Shown here one piece after another: positions 1 to 7,351 of a stretch of 11,977 nt of DNA (the stretch's first letter is position 1; the number at the start of each line of letters is the position of its first letter). The position numbers were made by a program, and so were the translations under genes. Where the stretch lies: positions 1 to 11,977 of the forward strand of contig JALOTR010000020.1 of NCBI GenBank assembly GCA_025457805.1, written 5' to 3'. The stretch comes from Akkermansiaceae bacterium (GTDB taxonomy: Bacteria; Verrucomicrobiota; Verrucomicrobiia; Verrucomicrobiales; Akkermansiaceae). The notes beneath the pieces are model-generated. The model saw nothing but the letters and a program-made list of their open reading frames with translations. It was not told the DNA's origin and ran no database searches.

Positions 1-1041
1 GCCTACAAGCGGGCTGCGGAAGTCGCCAAGGAAGAGCATTCGTATTTCACCAAAACCCGCCGCAAGGCAACGGAAGAGGGGGCGGCTCAGGAGTTGGAGC
101 GCAGAAAACAAATGCTCTCCAACCAGCAGGAAGAACTGAAGCAGCTCGGAAAAATGTATGATGCGGATGACGTCACCGAGGAGACGGAAGAAATCATCCT
201 CACCCGCCAGAAGGACGACGTGGCCGCTGCCGAGTTTGCCTTGCGGATGGAGACGCTCGACTACAAGCGGACGCTCGAAGTGACGCTGCCCCGCGAGGCG
301 ATTTCGCTGGCCAACAACGAGCGCGACACCGCGCTCAACCTGCTCAAGGCGCAGGAGGAACTTCCGCGCTCCATTTCGCAGAAGCAAATCGAGGTGGCCG
401 CCCTCAAAACCAGTCATCAACGGGAAAAAGAAGCCCTCGCGAAGCTGGAAAAAGACCGCGCGCTTTTTGAAATCAAGGCACCGGCTGACGGTTGGTTTTA
501 CCATGGTCCGGTCGAGAACGGCCGCTGGACCACGGGGGACTTGGTCAAGACCTTGGTCAAACATGGCCGCCCGCTTCCTTACAAGGCCTTCGCCACCTTC
601 GTCCCTGCCACCTCGAAACTGGCGCTCACCGCGTTTCTGGAAGAAGCCACGGCCAACGCCCTGAAACCCGAACTCGCCGGCACCGCGACCCTCGCCGGAC
701 GCGAGGATGTGGAAATCCCGGTGAAAATCAGCCTTCTCTCCCCCACCCCGGGAGCGGATGGCACCTACCGCGCCGACCTCAGCGCCACCTGGCCAAAGGA
801 ACTCACGCCCGTCACCGGAGCCACCGCCAAAGTCCGCATCATTTCCTATCATCAAGCCGCCGCGATCGCCGTGCCCACCCGCGCCCTCCAATACCACCCG
901 CAAGGCTGGTCCGTGGAGGTCAAGCTGGCGGATGGAAAAACCGAGAAACGTCCGGTAAAACGAGGCCGCGTCTCTGCCGACCTCACGGAAATTGTGTCAG
1001 GGCTCGAAGTGGGCCAAGTGATCATCTCGCCAGACAAGTGA
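1..1041 (+). CDS. HlyD-family periplasmic adaptor (membrane-fusion) protein, 5' truncated by the window
   Basis: The frame is open from the first base of the window, so the gene starts upstream and 346 residues are visible. The first 150 or so residues are charged, Lys/Glu/Arg-rich and heptad-like, as in the long alpha-helical hairpin of membrane-fusion proteins. Next comes a lipoyl-type half-motif (ALFEIKAPADGWFYHGPVEN, followed by GRWTTGD), resembling the 'I.AP.DG.V......G..V..G' strand of HlyD/RND adaptors. The rest is beta-rich and ends with the typical GLEVGQVIISP. Such adaptors link an inner-membrane ABC or RND pump to an outer-membrane channel; the pump would lie to the left. The TTG at 94 could be called as a start, but the open frame and coiled coil continue upstream of it. 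The fold call is fairly secure; the exported substrate is unknown. The next gene begins 35 bases downstream. Confidence 0.8.
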   Translation, partial: AYKRAAEVAKEEHSYFTKTRRKATEEGAAQELERRKQMLSNQQEELKQLGKMYDADDVTEETEEIILTRQKDDVAAAEFALRMETLDYKRTLEVTLPREAISLANNERDTALNLLKAQEELPRSISQKQIEVAALKTSHQREKEALAKLEKDRALFEIKAPADGWFYHGPVENGRWTTGDLVKTLVKHGRPLPYKAFATFVPATSKLALTAFLEEATANALKPELAGTATLAGREDVEIPVKISLLSPTPGADGTYRADLSATWPKELTPVTGATAKVRIISYHQAAAIAVPTRALQYHPQGWSVEVKLADGKTEKRPVKRGRVSADLTEIVSGLEVGQVIISPDK

Positions 1042-1076
1042 GGGAGACTGGATCCAGCCGCCACCCACCGACGCCC

Positions 1077-2255
1077 ATGACCCGCTCCAGCCTGCGAGTT
1101 TCGATCTGCCTGCTTGCCTCTGTGTTTTGCGGCTCCGGGTTTGCCGCCGAGGCACCTGCGAAGAAGCCGGTGGCCAACCTTGCGCAGATCGACGACGCCA
1201 TCCGTCGCGGTGTGGATTTCCTGATTGCGGATCAGAACTCCAACGGCTCATGGGGCGGACCCACGCGCACCAAGGGCCTCAACATTTACGCACCCTTGCC
1301 CGGGGCGCATCATGCCTTCCGTGCCGGGGCTTCCGGACTTGCTCTCGCCGGTCTGATCGATGCCAAAGATCCCAGGCCCGAGGCGGCGGCAACTTTGGAA
1401 AAGGCCGCGACATGGACGGCTGCCGAGTTGCCAAAACTCCGGCGTGCGGATCAAACGACCACCTACAATGCATGGGGCCACGCCTATGGATTGCGGGCGC
1501 TCACGAGATTGTATCAACAGGAAAAAGACCCTGCCAGAAAAGCCAAATGGGCAAGCCTCGCACAGGAACAAGTCGATCTCGCGAACCGATACGAAGACGT
1601 CAATGGCGGCTGGGGTTATCTGGATTTGTTCGACGACGTGACCACCAAGGTACCATCCGGACTTCCCACCTCATTCACCACCGCCACCGTGTTGCTGGCG
1701 ATGGCCGAGGCGCGTGATGTGATGGGAGTGAAGCTGGACGAAAAAAAGGTCGCTCGCTCCATAGTCAGCATCAACATGCAGCGCACGCCGGACTTTGCTT
1801 ATACCTATTCGTTTCCCCACCGGATGCATCCGCGAACAGATATCAATCGCCCGGCTGGATCACTCGCACGATCGCAAGCCTGCAACGCAGCACTTCGCGT
1901 GTTCGGCGAGAAGTTGGTAACCGATGAAGTTATCACCACCTGGGCCAATCGGTTTCTCGACCGCGAGGGCTTCCTCAGCAACGTCCGCAAGCGCCCTGTC
2001 CCGCACGAAGGGGCCTTCCGCATCGCGGGATATTTCTATTATTATGGAATCTTCTATTTCACCGAAAGCGTCTCGCTGCTGCCCAAGGAAGCGCATGCCG
2101 AATATGCAAGACGGCTTGCCGGAGTGATCATCGAGAAGCAGGAGAAGGATGGATCGTGGTGGGATTATCCCTTGTATGACTATCATCAACCTTATGGCAC
2201 CGGTTACAGCCTGATGGCTTTGGCATGGTGCCGGGAAGCTCTCAATAGCAAGTAG
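1077..2255 (+). CDS. Secreted prenyltransferase/squalene-oxidase-repeat (alpha-alpha toroid) protein
   Basis: A 392-residue protein. I chose the ATG at 1077 because it gives a good Sec signal peptide (basic MTRSSLR, hydrophobic core, AxA-like GFAAEA near residue 24); the frame is open far upstream only because it shadows the HlyD gene. Several QW-like repeats of the terpenoid cyclase/prenyltransferase toroid are visible: DFLIADQNSNGSWGG (about 47-61), DVNGGWGYLDL (about 174-184) and IIEKQEKDGSWWDYPLYDYH (351-370), followed by a GTGYSLMALAW helix. No DxDD cyclase motif is present, so it is unlikely to be a true triterpene cyclase. Export also argues against prenyl transfer. Related secreted toroid proteins of unknown function are common in Planctomycetes and Verrucomicrobia. 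The gene sits 35 bases after the adaptor gene, so co-transcription is plausible. Fold confident, function unknown. Confidence 0.75.
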   Translation: MTRSSLRVSICLLASVFCGSGFAAEAPAKKPVANLAQIDDAIRRGVDFLIADQNSNGSWGGPTRTKGLNIYAPLPGAHHAFRAGASGLALAGLIDAKDPRPEAAATLEKAATWTAAELPKLRRADQTTTYNAWGHAYGLRALTRLYQQEKDPARKAKWASLAQEQVDLANRYEDVNGGWGYLDLFDDVTTKVPSGLPTSFTTATVLLAMAEARDVMGVKLDEKKVARSIVSINMQRTPDFAYTYSFPHRMHPRTDINRPAGSLARSQACNAALRVFGEKLVTDEVITTWANRFLDREGFLSNVRKRPVPHEGAFRIAGYFYYYGIFYFTESVSLLPKEAHAEYARRLAGVIIEKQEKDGSWWDYPLYDYHQPYGTGYSLMALAWCREALNSK

Positions 2256-2265
2256 GGCAGCATTC

Positions 2266-2283
2266 CATCCGGACTGCCGGATG
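2266..2283. other. Perfect 7-bp inverted repeat (hairpin) between the toroid and beta-helix genes
   Basis: CATCCGG and CCGGATG flank a 4-base ACTG loop, starting 11 bases after the toroid-gene stop codon. One mismatch outward, two further T-A pairs could extend the stem. No T-run follows, so this is not a classic intrinsic terminator. It could be a transcript-processing or attenuation stem, or a Rho-assisted end. It lies 31 bases before the ATG of the beta-helix gene. Confidence 0.4.
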
Positions 2284-2314
2284 AAAGACCGGGGCGGGAT
2301 CCGCGTTCCATAGG

Positions 2315-3823
2315 ATGATGAAAATCCGGATGCCTCTTCTCGCCTTGTTGTGTTGCCTCGCCACACCTGCGGGCGGCGGGCAACACTCGGAGCTGTGGGG
2401 CGCCGATGGTAAAAACTGGGATCCCGCAGGCCGTTTGCCCGATGTTTCCCATGCCGGTTATGCGTGTGGTGAGAAGCCCATTCCGAAAGTGGCGGTCCGT
2501 GCCAACGTGCGTGATTTAGGCGCGAAGGGCGATGGGGTGACCGATGACTCGGCGGCATTTCTCAAAGCCATTGAAAAGGCCCCCAGCGGTGCAATCCTGA
2601 TCCCGGCGGGGCGATATTGCATCACGAAGATTCTGGAAATCCAGCGGCCGGGTCTTGTGTTGCGCGGCGAGGGCGCAGGCGAAACCATTCTGGTCTGCAA
2701 GGTGCCCCTCAATGATATCGCCCCAAACTGGGGGGAGACGACGAGCGGACTGCGCACATCGAATTACTCATGGTCCGGCGGGATGGTATGGTTCAAAGGT
2801 GGCAACTCCGGCAAACGGATCGGCAAATGCACCACCATGGCGAAGCGCGGTTCACGTGAACTGAAAGTCGAAGGAGACACCTCAATGCTCAAGGCGGGTT
2901 CCTGGATTGAAATCCGCGTGAATGATGATGAGCAGAAAACCCTGCTGGAGCATCTTTATTCGGGCGACCCGGGGAATCTAACAAAAATCAAACCCGGCAA
3001 ACATTCCACCAGCTTTGTGACGCGGCTGCGCTGGGTGGATGGCAAGCGGCTTGCCTTGGAACGACCCTTGCGGATCGATGTCCGCCCGGAGTGGAAGCCG
3101 GTGGTTTCGCACTATCAACCTGAGGTGACTGAAAGCGGAATCGAAGAGTTATCATTTGAGTTTCCGGAACGCGAGTATGGCGGACATTTTTCCGAGCTGG
3201 GATACAATGCCGTGGCCTTCAACGGGGTGGCGCATTGCTGGGCGAGGAATCTGGAGATCATCAATTCGGACAGCGGGATCTTTGCCGGCGGACGATATTG
3301 CACGATCGAGGGGCTGCGTTTCATCACGAGGAATGTGAAGGAAAACAACGGCGAGTTCGGCCATCACGGAGTGACGCTTTCAGGTCATGACAACCTGCTC
3401 ACACGGTTCGATATCCGCCAGCGTTTCATTCATGATATCAGCGTGGAACGTGGGGCGGGAAACGTGGCGTCGTCCGGCAAGGGGATCGACTTGTGTTTCG
3501 ATCACCACAAGCGTGCACCTTATGAGAATGTGTTCACTGACATCGATCTCGGTGAAGGCACACGGATGTGGAAAAGCGGTGGCGGCGCGGACCTGGGAAG
3601 GCACTGTGCTGCACGGGGAACTTTCTGGAACATCCGGGCAAAGAAGAACCAGAAACATCCGGGGAATTTCGGTCCACCTTCGATGAATCTCGTGGCCGTG
3701 CAAACCGAAGAAGAATCCGTCACAGAAGAAGACGGGAAATGGATGGAAGCGATCCCACCGGAAAAAATCGCGCCTGCCAACATCCATGAAGCGCAGATTG
3801 CAAGGCGATTGAAGGCGAAGTGA
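2315..3823 (+). CDS. Secreted right-handed beta-helix protein, pectate-lyase-3-like (putative polysaccharide lyase or hydrolase)
   Basis: A 502-residue protein with a Sec signal peptide (MMKIRMPLLALLCCLATPAG); ATG codons at 2315 and 2318 are equally possible starts. The strongest landmark is VRDLGAKGDGVTDDSAAF (about 65-82), the opening motif of the Pectate_lyase_3/GH28-like beta-helix family. It is followed by IPAGRYCIT and LVLRGEGAGETIL, the first helix rungs. Upstream, WDPAGRLPDVSHAGYACGE is a segment often found ahead of this fold in secreted polysaccharide enzymes. Later rungs (AVAFNGVAHCWARNLEIINS, then FIHDISVERGAG) keep the helix pattern to near the C-terminus. Catalytic residues cannot be assigned from sequence alone, so lyase, hydrolase or non-catalytic binding are all open. 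It probably acts outside the cell or in the periplasm on a polysaccharide. The 59-base gap upstream holds a hairpin. Confidence 0.83.
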   Translation: MMKIRMPLLALLCCLATPAGGGQHSELWGADGKNWDPAGRLPDVSHAGYACGEKPIPKVAVRANVRDLGAKGDGVTDDSAAFLKAIEKAPSGAILIPAGRYCITKILEIQRPGLVLRGEGAGETILVCKVPLNDIAPNWGETTSGLRTSNYSWSGGMVWFKGGNSGKRIGKCTTMAKRGSRELKVEGDTSMLKAGSWIEIRVNDDEQKTLLEHLYSGDPGNLTKIKPGKHSTSFVTRLRWVDGKRLALERPLRIDVRPEWKPVVSHYQPEVTESGIEELSFEFPEREYGGHFSELGYNAVAFNGVAHCWARNLEIINSDSGIFAGGRYCTIEGLRFITRNVKENNGEFGHHGVTLSGHDNLLTRFDIRQRFIHDISVERGAGNVASSGKGIDLCFDHHKRAPYENVFTDIDLGEGTRMWKSGGGADLGRHCAARGTFWNIRAKKNQKHPGNFGPPSMNLVAVQTEEESVTEEDGKWMEAIPPEKIAPANIHEAQIARRLKAK

Positions 3824-3888
3824 TATCCCTTTGTTGTTTCAATCGGGATCACGGCTGGAATCTCCCTTCGTCGGCATTCGCGCGGTGA

Positions 3889-3924
3889 CGCAAAAGTGCA
3901 GGAGATTTCCGTGAAGATTCAATG
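3889..3924 (+). promoter_or_regulatory. Putative XylR/AraC-type operator, copy 1 (direct repeat, 21-base period)
   Basis: This 36-base element is shared with 7269-7304 (29/36 identical) and 9035-9070 (31/36), and the first 15 bases (CGCAAAAGTGCAGGA) are identical in all three. The two half-sites start at 3889 (CGCAAAAGTGCA) and 3910 (CGTGAAGATTCA), 21 bases apart. The downstream half-site here is the most diverged, with 7 of 12 matching. It lies in the 218-base gap after the beta-helix gene and about 118 bases before the pseudopilin start. The arrangement fits two tandem AraC-type helix-turn-helix contacts on one DNA face; binding by the regulator at 6027-7235 is inferred. Confidence 0.65.
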
Positions 3925-3938
3925 ACTTCTGCGGACAT

Positions 3939-3970
3939 CATGCCAATCTGGGGATCGAGCATGTGGCATG
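3939..3970. repeat. 7-bp inverted repeat downstream of operator copy 1
   Basis: CATGCCA (3939-3945) and TGGCATG (3964-3970) form a perfect inverted repeat with an 18-base spacer, just downstream of operator copy 1. It could be a second protein-binding palindrome or a leader hairpin. An inverted repeat with the same TGGCA/TGCCA core occurs after operator copy 3 (9087-9092 with 9109-9114). The function is unknown and chance occurrence is possible. Confidence 0.3.
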
Positions 3971-3985
3971 TTTTCCATTGCCCAT

Positions 3986-4001
3986 TCTCGGAAACCCGAG
4001 A
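3986..4001 (+). other. Short hairpin in the pseudopilin leader
   Basis: TCTCGG and CCGAGA form a perfect 6-bp stem with a 4-base loop (AAAC), 40 bases before the pseudopilin ATG. No T-tract follows. It may be a leader-RNA structure; no known riboswitch or leader class is recognised. Confidence 0.3.
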
Positions 4002-4006
4002 CCACC

Positions 4007-4029
4007 TGCATATGTTCAGGAAAATTCAG
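4007..4029 (+). promoter_or_regulatory. Possible isolated operator half-site before the pseudopilin gene
   Basis: GTTCAGGAAAATTC (4014-4027) matches 13 of 14 bases of the corresponding part of operator copy 3 (GTGCAGGAAAATTC). Over 23 bases about 17 match. The second half-site is absent, with only 2 of 12 bases matching at the expected place. It ends 12 bases before the ATG at 4042. It may be an accessory single site or chance; low confidence. Confidence 0.25.
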
Positions 4030-4041
4030 ATAGATCATCCG

Positions 4042-4740
4042 ATGAAGCGTCGATCACGCATTCACGCGGCGGGCCTTACCTTGACGGAGGTGCTCGTCGT
4101 GATTGTCATCATCGGCGTTCTTGCCGCGATCTTGTTTCCCCTGGCCCAAGGCATGCGGGAACGGGCGCGATCGGCACAATGCGTGCAAAACCTGCGGCAA
4201 ATCGGCATCGGGCTGCAGGGTTATATCCAGGAAAAGAACGGCCGTTTTCCCGATGGTTCTGCCGATGTTTCATGGGTGCCAGGGATCACGACGACGCGAT
4301 GCTGGTATGACGCCGCCGCGGAAAACATGGGGCGCGAGTATGTCCCCTATCACAAGGGCGATCCATTGCCGTCAGCGTTTGGGTGTCCCTCTGGAAATGG
4401 AAAAGCCTATGAACCGGCTTGGCCTTACACTGGCGATTATGCGGCAAACTTCTATCTCGGCCATCCGAACCACGGCGTCACGACGATCTCCGCGGTGAAG
4501 AATCCTTCATCAACCCCATACGTCCAGGACACGGTGAAGCAAAACAACTTCGGCACCGCGATCTACGGTTCCGGGTTTTCGAAAACCGCCAACACCGCCT
4601 TCGCGGATCGGCATCGCGGCAGTGGCAACATCCTGTGGGTGGATGGTCACGTTTCCACATTCACTCATGCCCAATACATGATGATTGCAAACGATCCCAA
4701 GCGCGGAGGTCCATACAACTTCATCAGGGGAAACTGGTAG
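4042..4740 (+). CDS. Type II secretion/prepilin-like protein with H-X9-DG C-terminal motif
   Basis: A 232-residue protein from the ATG at 4042. I preferred this start because it leaves the short basic leader expected of a prepilin (MKRRSRIHAAG). The frame is also open to ATGs at 4012 and 3922, the latter inside operator copy 1. GLTLTEVLVVIVIIGVLAAI (11-30) is the N-terminal methylation and transmembrane motif, with predicted cleavage after Gly11 and the conserved Glu at +5 of the mature chain. The C-terminal DRHRGSGNILWVDGHVSTF contains His191 and Asp201-Gly202 separated by nine residues, the H-X9-DG signature of pseudopilin-like proteins abundant in Planctomycetes, Verrucomicrobia and Lentisphaerae. 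It would sit in the inner membrane with a periplasmic globular domain. Its partners are unknown, and no secretion apparatus is encoded nearby. Operator copy 1 upstream suggests control by the XylR-type regulator. Confidence 0.88.
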   Translation: MKRRSRIHAAGLTLTEVLVVIVIIGVLAAILFPLAQGMRERARSAQCVQNLRQIGIGLQGYIQEKNGRFPDGSADVSWVPGITTTRCWYDAAAENMGREYVPYHKGDPLPSAFGCPSGNGKAYEPAWPYTGDYAANFYLGHPNHGVTTISAVKNPSSTPYVQDTVKQNNFGTAIYGSGFSKTANTAFADRHRGSGNILWVDGHVSTFTHAQYMMIANDPKRGGPYNFIRGNW

Positions 4741-4835
4741 TCAGCAGACAATTCGCGCTGTTTCCCGGGAATCCTTGCCAAGGTCCGTCCGGGTGCCTTG
4801 GATGGGCTGTGGTTTGAATGTTTTGTGCCGATCGA

Positions 4836-6002
4836 ATGCATCCTGCTCCTTCCAAATTGCCCTTGTTTGTGTTTGAAGCCTTGGGCTCCCTGGCCTGCGG
4901 TTTTTATGGGAATTATGTGTTTTTTCTGTTCCGCGATCGGCATGGTTTCGGCAACCTCGGCAATCTCGGCGTGGCCGCCATGATGGGCTTGGTGATCGCA
5001 TTGGCTTCCTGGCAGGCCGGGAAACTTGCGCAGCATCACGGTTGTTTCCGGGCGATGCTTGCGGGTCTTTTGGGGATGATGGTGGCTTTGGGAATCGGTG
5101 CGTGTTTCCCATCATTGCCGGTGCAGTTGGCCGTGCTCGTGGTTTGGGCAGCCTCGCAATTCATGATCTGGCCCGCGCTGGAGGCTCTGGTGACGGAGGG
5201 TGCAAGCGGTGGTGCCCGCGCACGTCTCGTCGGAGTTTACAGTGTGGTGTGGGCAAGCTGTTCGGCGCTATCGTATTTCTTCGGCGGAGGTCTGATCGAG
5301 TGGCTCGGGATCGGCAGCATTTTCTGGCTGCCACCGGGACTGCACTTGCTGCAGCTCGTCGTGTTGTGGAGGTATGCGCGGGGTGATGGTGAGACTCCAA
5401 AAGCGATTCCTGTGACGCACGAGCCCGTTCCGGACCGGCGTGTTGCAAATCCGCAGTCATTCCTGCGGATGGCCTGGCTGGCGAATCCCTTTGCCTGCGT
5501 CGCGGCATTCACCTTGCTGGCCATGATTCCGGAACTCGCACGGAGGATGGGCTTGAGCACGACGATGGCCGGCTTGTTTTGCTCGATCTGGTTTTTCGCG
5601 CGCTTGTTGGCGTTCATCGTGATGTGGCAATGGCCCGGCTGGCATTACCGGTTCCGCTGGCTGTTAGGCGGATACCTTCTGCTGATCGCTGGCTTCGCCA
5701 CGGTGCTCACGGCGGATGGTTTGTTCTGGCTTGGTGTGGGACAAGTGGCGTTCGGGTTGGCGGTGGGGTTGCTGTATTACGCGTCGCTGTTTTACTCGAT
5801 GGATGTGGGTGAGGCGCGCGCCGAGCAAGGAGGCATCCACGAGGCGATGATGGGTGCGGGAAACTTTGTGGGCCCGGGAATCGGTGCCTTGAGCCTGTGG
5901 ATCGCACCGCACTCGGCACATGCCGGAGTTTGGTCGGTGAGCGGCTTGCTCGCGATCGGTTTGGCCGTGTTGGTTCGTAATCGCTTGAAGGGCGCGGCCT
6001 AG
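4836..6002 (+). CDS. Major facilitator superfamily-like transporter
   Basis: A 388-residue, strongly hydrophobic protein with about 12 predicted membrane segments arranged as two halves around a polar loop (RYARGDGETPKAIPVTHEP). This matches the usual MFS length and architecture. The ATG at 4836 starts just before the first membrane segment; an in-frame ATG at 4818 adds six residues, and neither has a clear Shine-Dalgarno sequence. Visible segments include GLVIALASWQAG, MMVALGIGACF and the Gly-rich C-terminal MMGAGNFVGPGIGALSLWIA. The substrate cannot be assigned. It lies 95 bases after the pseudopilin gene and ends 24 bases before the XylR-type regulator gene, so it may import the compound that regulator senses (inference from position). 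Confidence 0.75.
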   Translation: MHPAPSKLPLFVFEALGSLACGFYGNYVFFLFRDRHGFGNLGNLGVAAMMGLVIALASWQAGKLAQHHGCFRAMLAGLLGMMVALGIGACFPSLPVQLAVLVVWAASQFMIWPALEALVTEGASGGARARLVGVYSVVWASCSALSYFFGGGLIEWLGIGSIFWLPPGLHLLQLVVLWRYARGDGETPKAIPVTHEPVPDRRVANPQSFLRMAWLANPFACVAAFTLLAMIPELARRMGLSTTMAGLFCSIWFFARLLAFIVMWQWPGWHYRFRWLLGGYLLLIAGFATVLTADGLFWLGVGQVAFGLAVGLLYYASLFYSMDVGEARAEQGGIHEAMMGAGNFVGPGIGALSLWIAPHSAHAGVWSVSGLLAIGLAVLVRNRLKGAA

Positions 6003-6026
6003 AATGGCAATGCATTCGTTCAACCC

Positions 6027-7235
6027 ATGAAAAAACCCTCCGGAAACAAATCCACCCCACGGGTGGCTTTGCTCATCGAATCGTCGCGCAGCTACGGGCG
6101 TGAGTTGCTGATGGGAATCGCCAAGTATGTGAGGATTCACGGACCCTGGTCTGTCGAATTCGAAGAGGGCGACCCCGGCGAGCATTTTCCCAAATGGTTC
6201 GGCCGTTGGAAATGGGATGGCATCATCGCGCGGGTCTCAACTCCGGACATGGCCAAGGTCATTCGCCGGACCGGAGTGCCGGTGGTGGATTTGAGCGGGA
6301 GTCTGCCCGAATCCCGCTTTCCGCGGATCCGTTCGGATGAAAAGGCTGTGGGCAGGATGGCTGCGGAGCATCTGTTAGAGCGCGGATTCAAGCATTTTGC
6401 ATTCTGCGGGTTCAATGGCACGGATTGGTCTGACTTGCGCCGGGCAAGTTTCGAAGAGCGGATTTCCGAAGCGGGATTCGCTTGTCTGGTGTTTGAAAAT
6501 CCCGGCCCGATGAAATCATTTTCCCTCTCGGACTATGAGGAACACGGCGAACGGCACGAGCGGGATTTGATGCGCTGGTTGCAATCGCTGCCCAAGCCTT
6601 GTGGCCTCATGGCTTGCAACGATTCGCGCGGACGGCAGGTGCTCAATTGCTGCCGCGAAGTGGGTGTGGCCGTGCCGGATGAAGTTGCGGTCATCGGTGT
6701 GGACAAAGATGAAATCTTCTGTGAGTTGTCCGATCTGCCCTTGTCGAGCGTGATCCTCAACACCCAGCAGATCGGGTTTGAAGCCGCTGCATTGTTGGCG
6801 AGGCTGATGGCGGGCGAAAGCGTGGAGTCCGCATCCATCGTGGTCCAACCGATGGGCGTGATGGCCCGCCAATCCACGGATGTGCTTGCGATCGATGACC
6901 GGCACATCGCGACGGCGCTCAAGCACATCCGCGAACATGCGTGCGACGGGCTCGACGTCGAGTCCCTGCTCAGGGCTGTCCCACTTTCCAGGAGTGTGCT
7001 CGAACGGCGCTTTTCACAAATCCTTGGAACTTCACCGAAGGTGGAGATTCTTCGTGTCCGGCTCGACCGGGTATGCCGCCTCCTGGCGGAGTCCGATCTG
7101 TCACTCGCGGAAGTGGCCCACAAAGCTGGCTTCGAACATCCGGAATACATGAGTCGTCTGTTCAAGAAAAAGATGGGGATCACTCCGGGTGAATTCCGGA
7201 AGTTTCCCGGCACCGCACATCTTCCGCTTCGATGA
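6027..7235 (+). CDS. XylR-type transcriptional regulator (periplasmic-binding fold plus AraC helix-turn-helix)
   Basis: A 402-residue cytoplasmic regulator. Residues about 11-285 form a LacI/GalR-like ligand-binding domain: RVALLIESSRSYGRELLMGI (12-31), WDGIIARVSTP, GVPVVDLSGS, then DEKAVGRMAAEHLLERGFKH, ACNDSRGRQVLNCCREVGVAVPDEVAVIGVD in segments at about 196-226, and the SSVILNTQQIGFEAAALLARL region. Residues 291-393 form the AraC/XylS DNA-binding domain with two helix-turn-helices: VESLLRAVPLSRSVLERRF, then LAEVAHKAGFEHPEYMSRLF followed by KKKMGITPGEFRK. This order matches XylR of E. coli and its many verrucomicrobial relatives, which sense sugars and usually activate catabolic genes. Length is normal. 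The ATG at 6027 gives a basic N-terminus. The likely targets are the three tandem-repeat elements at 3889, 7269 and 9035. If 4042-7235 is one operon, it regulates itself. The ligand is unknown. Confidence 0.9.
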   Translation: MKKPSGNKSTPRVALLIESSRSYGRELLMGIAKYVRIHGPWSVEFEEGDPGEHFPKWFGRWKWDGIIARVSTPDMAKVIRRTGVPVVDLSGSLPESRFPRIRSDEKAVGRMAAEHLLERGFKHFAFCGFNGTDWSDLRRASFEERISEAGFACLVFENPGPMKSFSLSDYEEHGERHERDLMRWLQSLPKPCGLMACNDSRGRQVLNCCREVGVAVPDEVAVIGVDKDEIFCELSDLPLSSVILNTQQIGFEAAALLARLMAGESVESASIVVQPMGVMARQSTDVLAIDDRHIATALKHIREHACDGLDVESLLRAVPLSRSVLERRFSQILGTSPKVEILRVRLDRVCRLLAESDLSLAEVAHKAGFEHPEYMSRLFKKKMGITPGEFRKFPGTAHLPLR

Positions 7236-7268
7236 GGGTGTTCCATGCTTCGAACCATTTCCGCCTGC

Positions 7269-7304
7269 CGCAAAAGTGCAGGAAAGATCCGCAAATGTTC
7301 AATG
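7269..7304 (+). promoter_or_regulatory. Putative XylR/AraC-type operator, copy 2 (best-preserved direct repeat)
   Basis: Half-sites CGCAAAAGTGCA (7269) and CGCAAATGTTCA (7290) match at 10 of 12 positions and are exactly 21 bases apart. The whole element matches copy 3 at 33 of 36 positions. It lies in the 116-base gap between the regulator gene and the PhoD-like gene, 47 bases before the latter's ATG. TTCAAT at 7298-7303 is 17 bases from ATGGCA at 7321-7326. Copy 3 shows the same layout, so these could be the -35 and -10 regions of an activator-dependent promoter, although neither resembles the consensus. Confidence 0.7.
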
Positions 7305-7351
7305 TCCTCTCGCACACTGCATGGCAGCCTTTTACAAAACATCCATTCACC

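Noticed and set aside
492-1076. N-terminal extension of the toroid gene in the same frame
   Set aside because: It overlaps the HlyD gene in another frame, has Arg/Pro/His-rich shadow composition, and a proper signal peptide begins at 1077.
2272-2310. Possible further operator copy before the beta-helix gene (CTGCCG ... GATCCGC ... GTTCCATAG)
   Set aside because: It resembles copy 2 only with a 3-base shift, lacks the invariant 15-base start and shows no 21-base repeat.
1860-2558. Minus-strand open frame of 232 codons
   Set aside because: It runs across the ends of two well-supported plus-strand genes and has low-complexity His/Arg/Ser-rich composition without a domain.
3922-4041. Forty-residue extended N-terminus of the pseudopilin
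   Set aside because: Its ATG lies inside operator copy 1 and it would bury the prepilin leader; the short basic leader from 4042 fits the family. Kept only as part of the leader-frame finding.
4778-4801. CCAAGG/CCTTGG inverted repeat after the pseudopilin gene as a terminator
   Set aside because: The stem is only 6 bp with a 12-base loop and no T-tract follows, so it is too weak to call.
4816-4838. Two GAATG words before the MFS gene as a possible half-site pair
   Set aside because: They are 18 bases apart rather than 21 and otherwise do not match the half-site consensus.
7232-7351. Upstream extension of the PhoD-like gene
   Set aside because: It overlaps the end of the regulator gene and runs through operator copy 2; the signal peptide starts at 7352.
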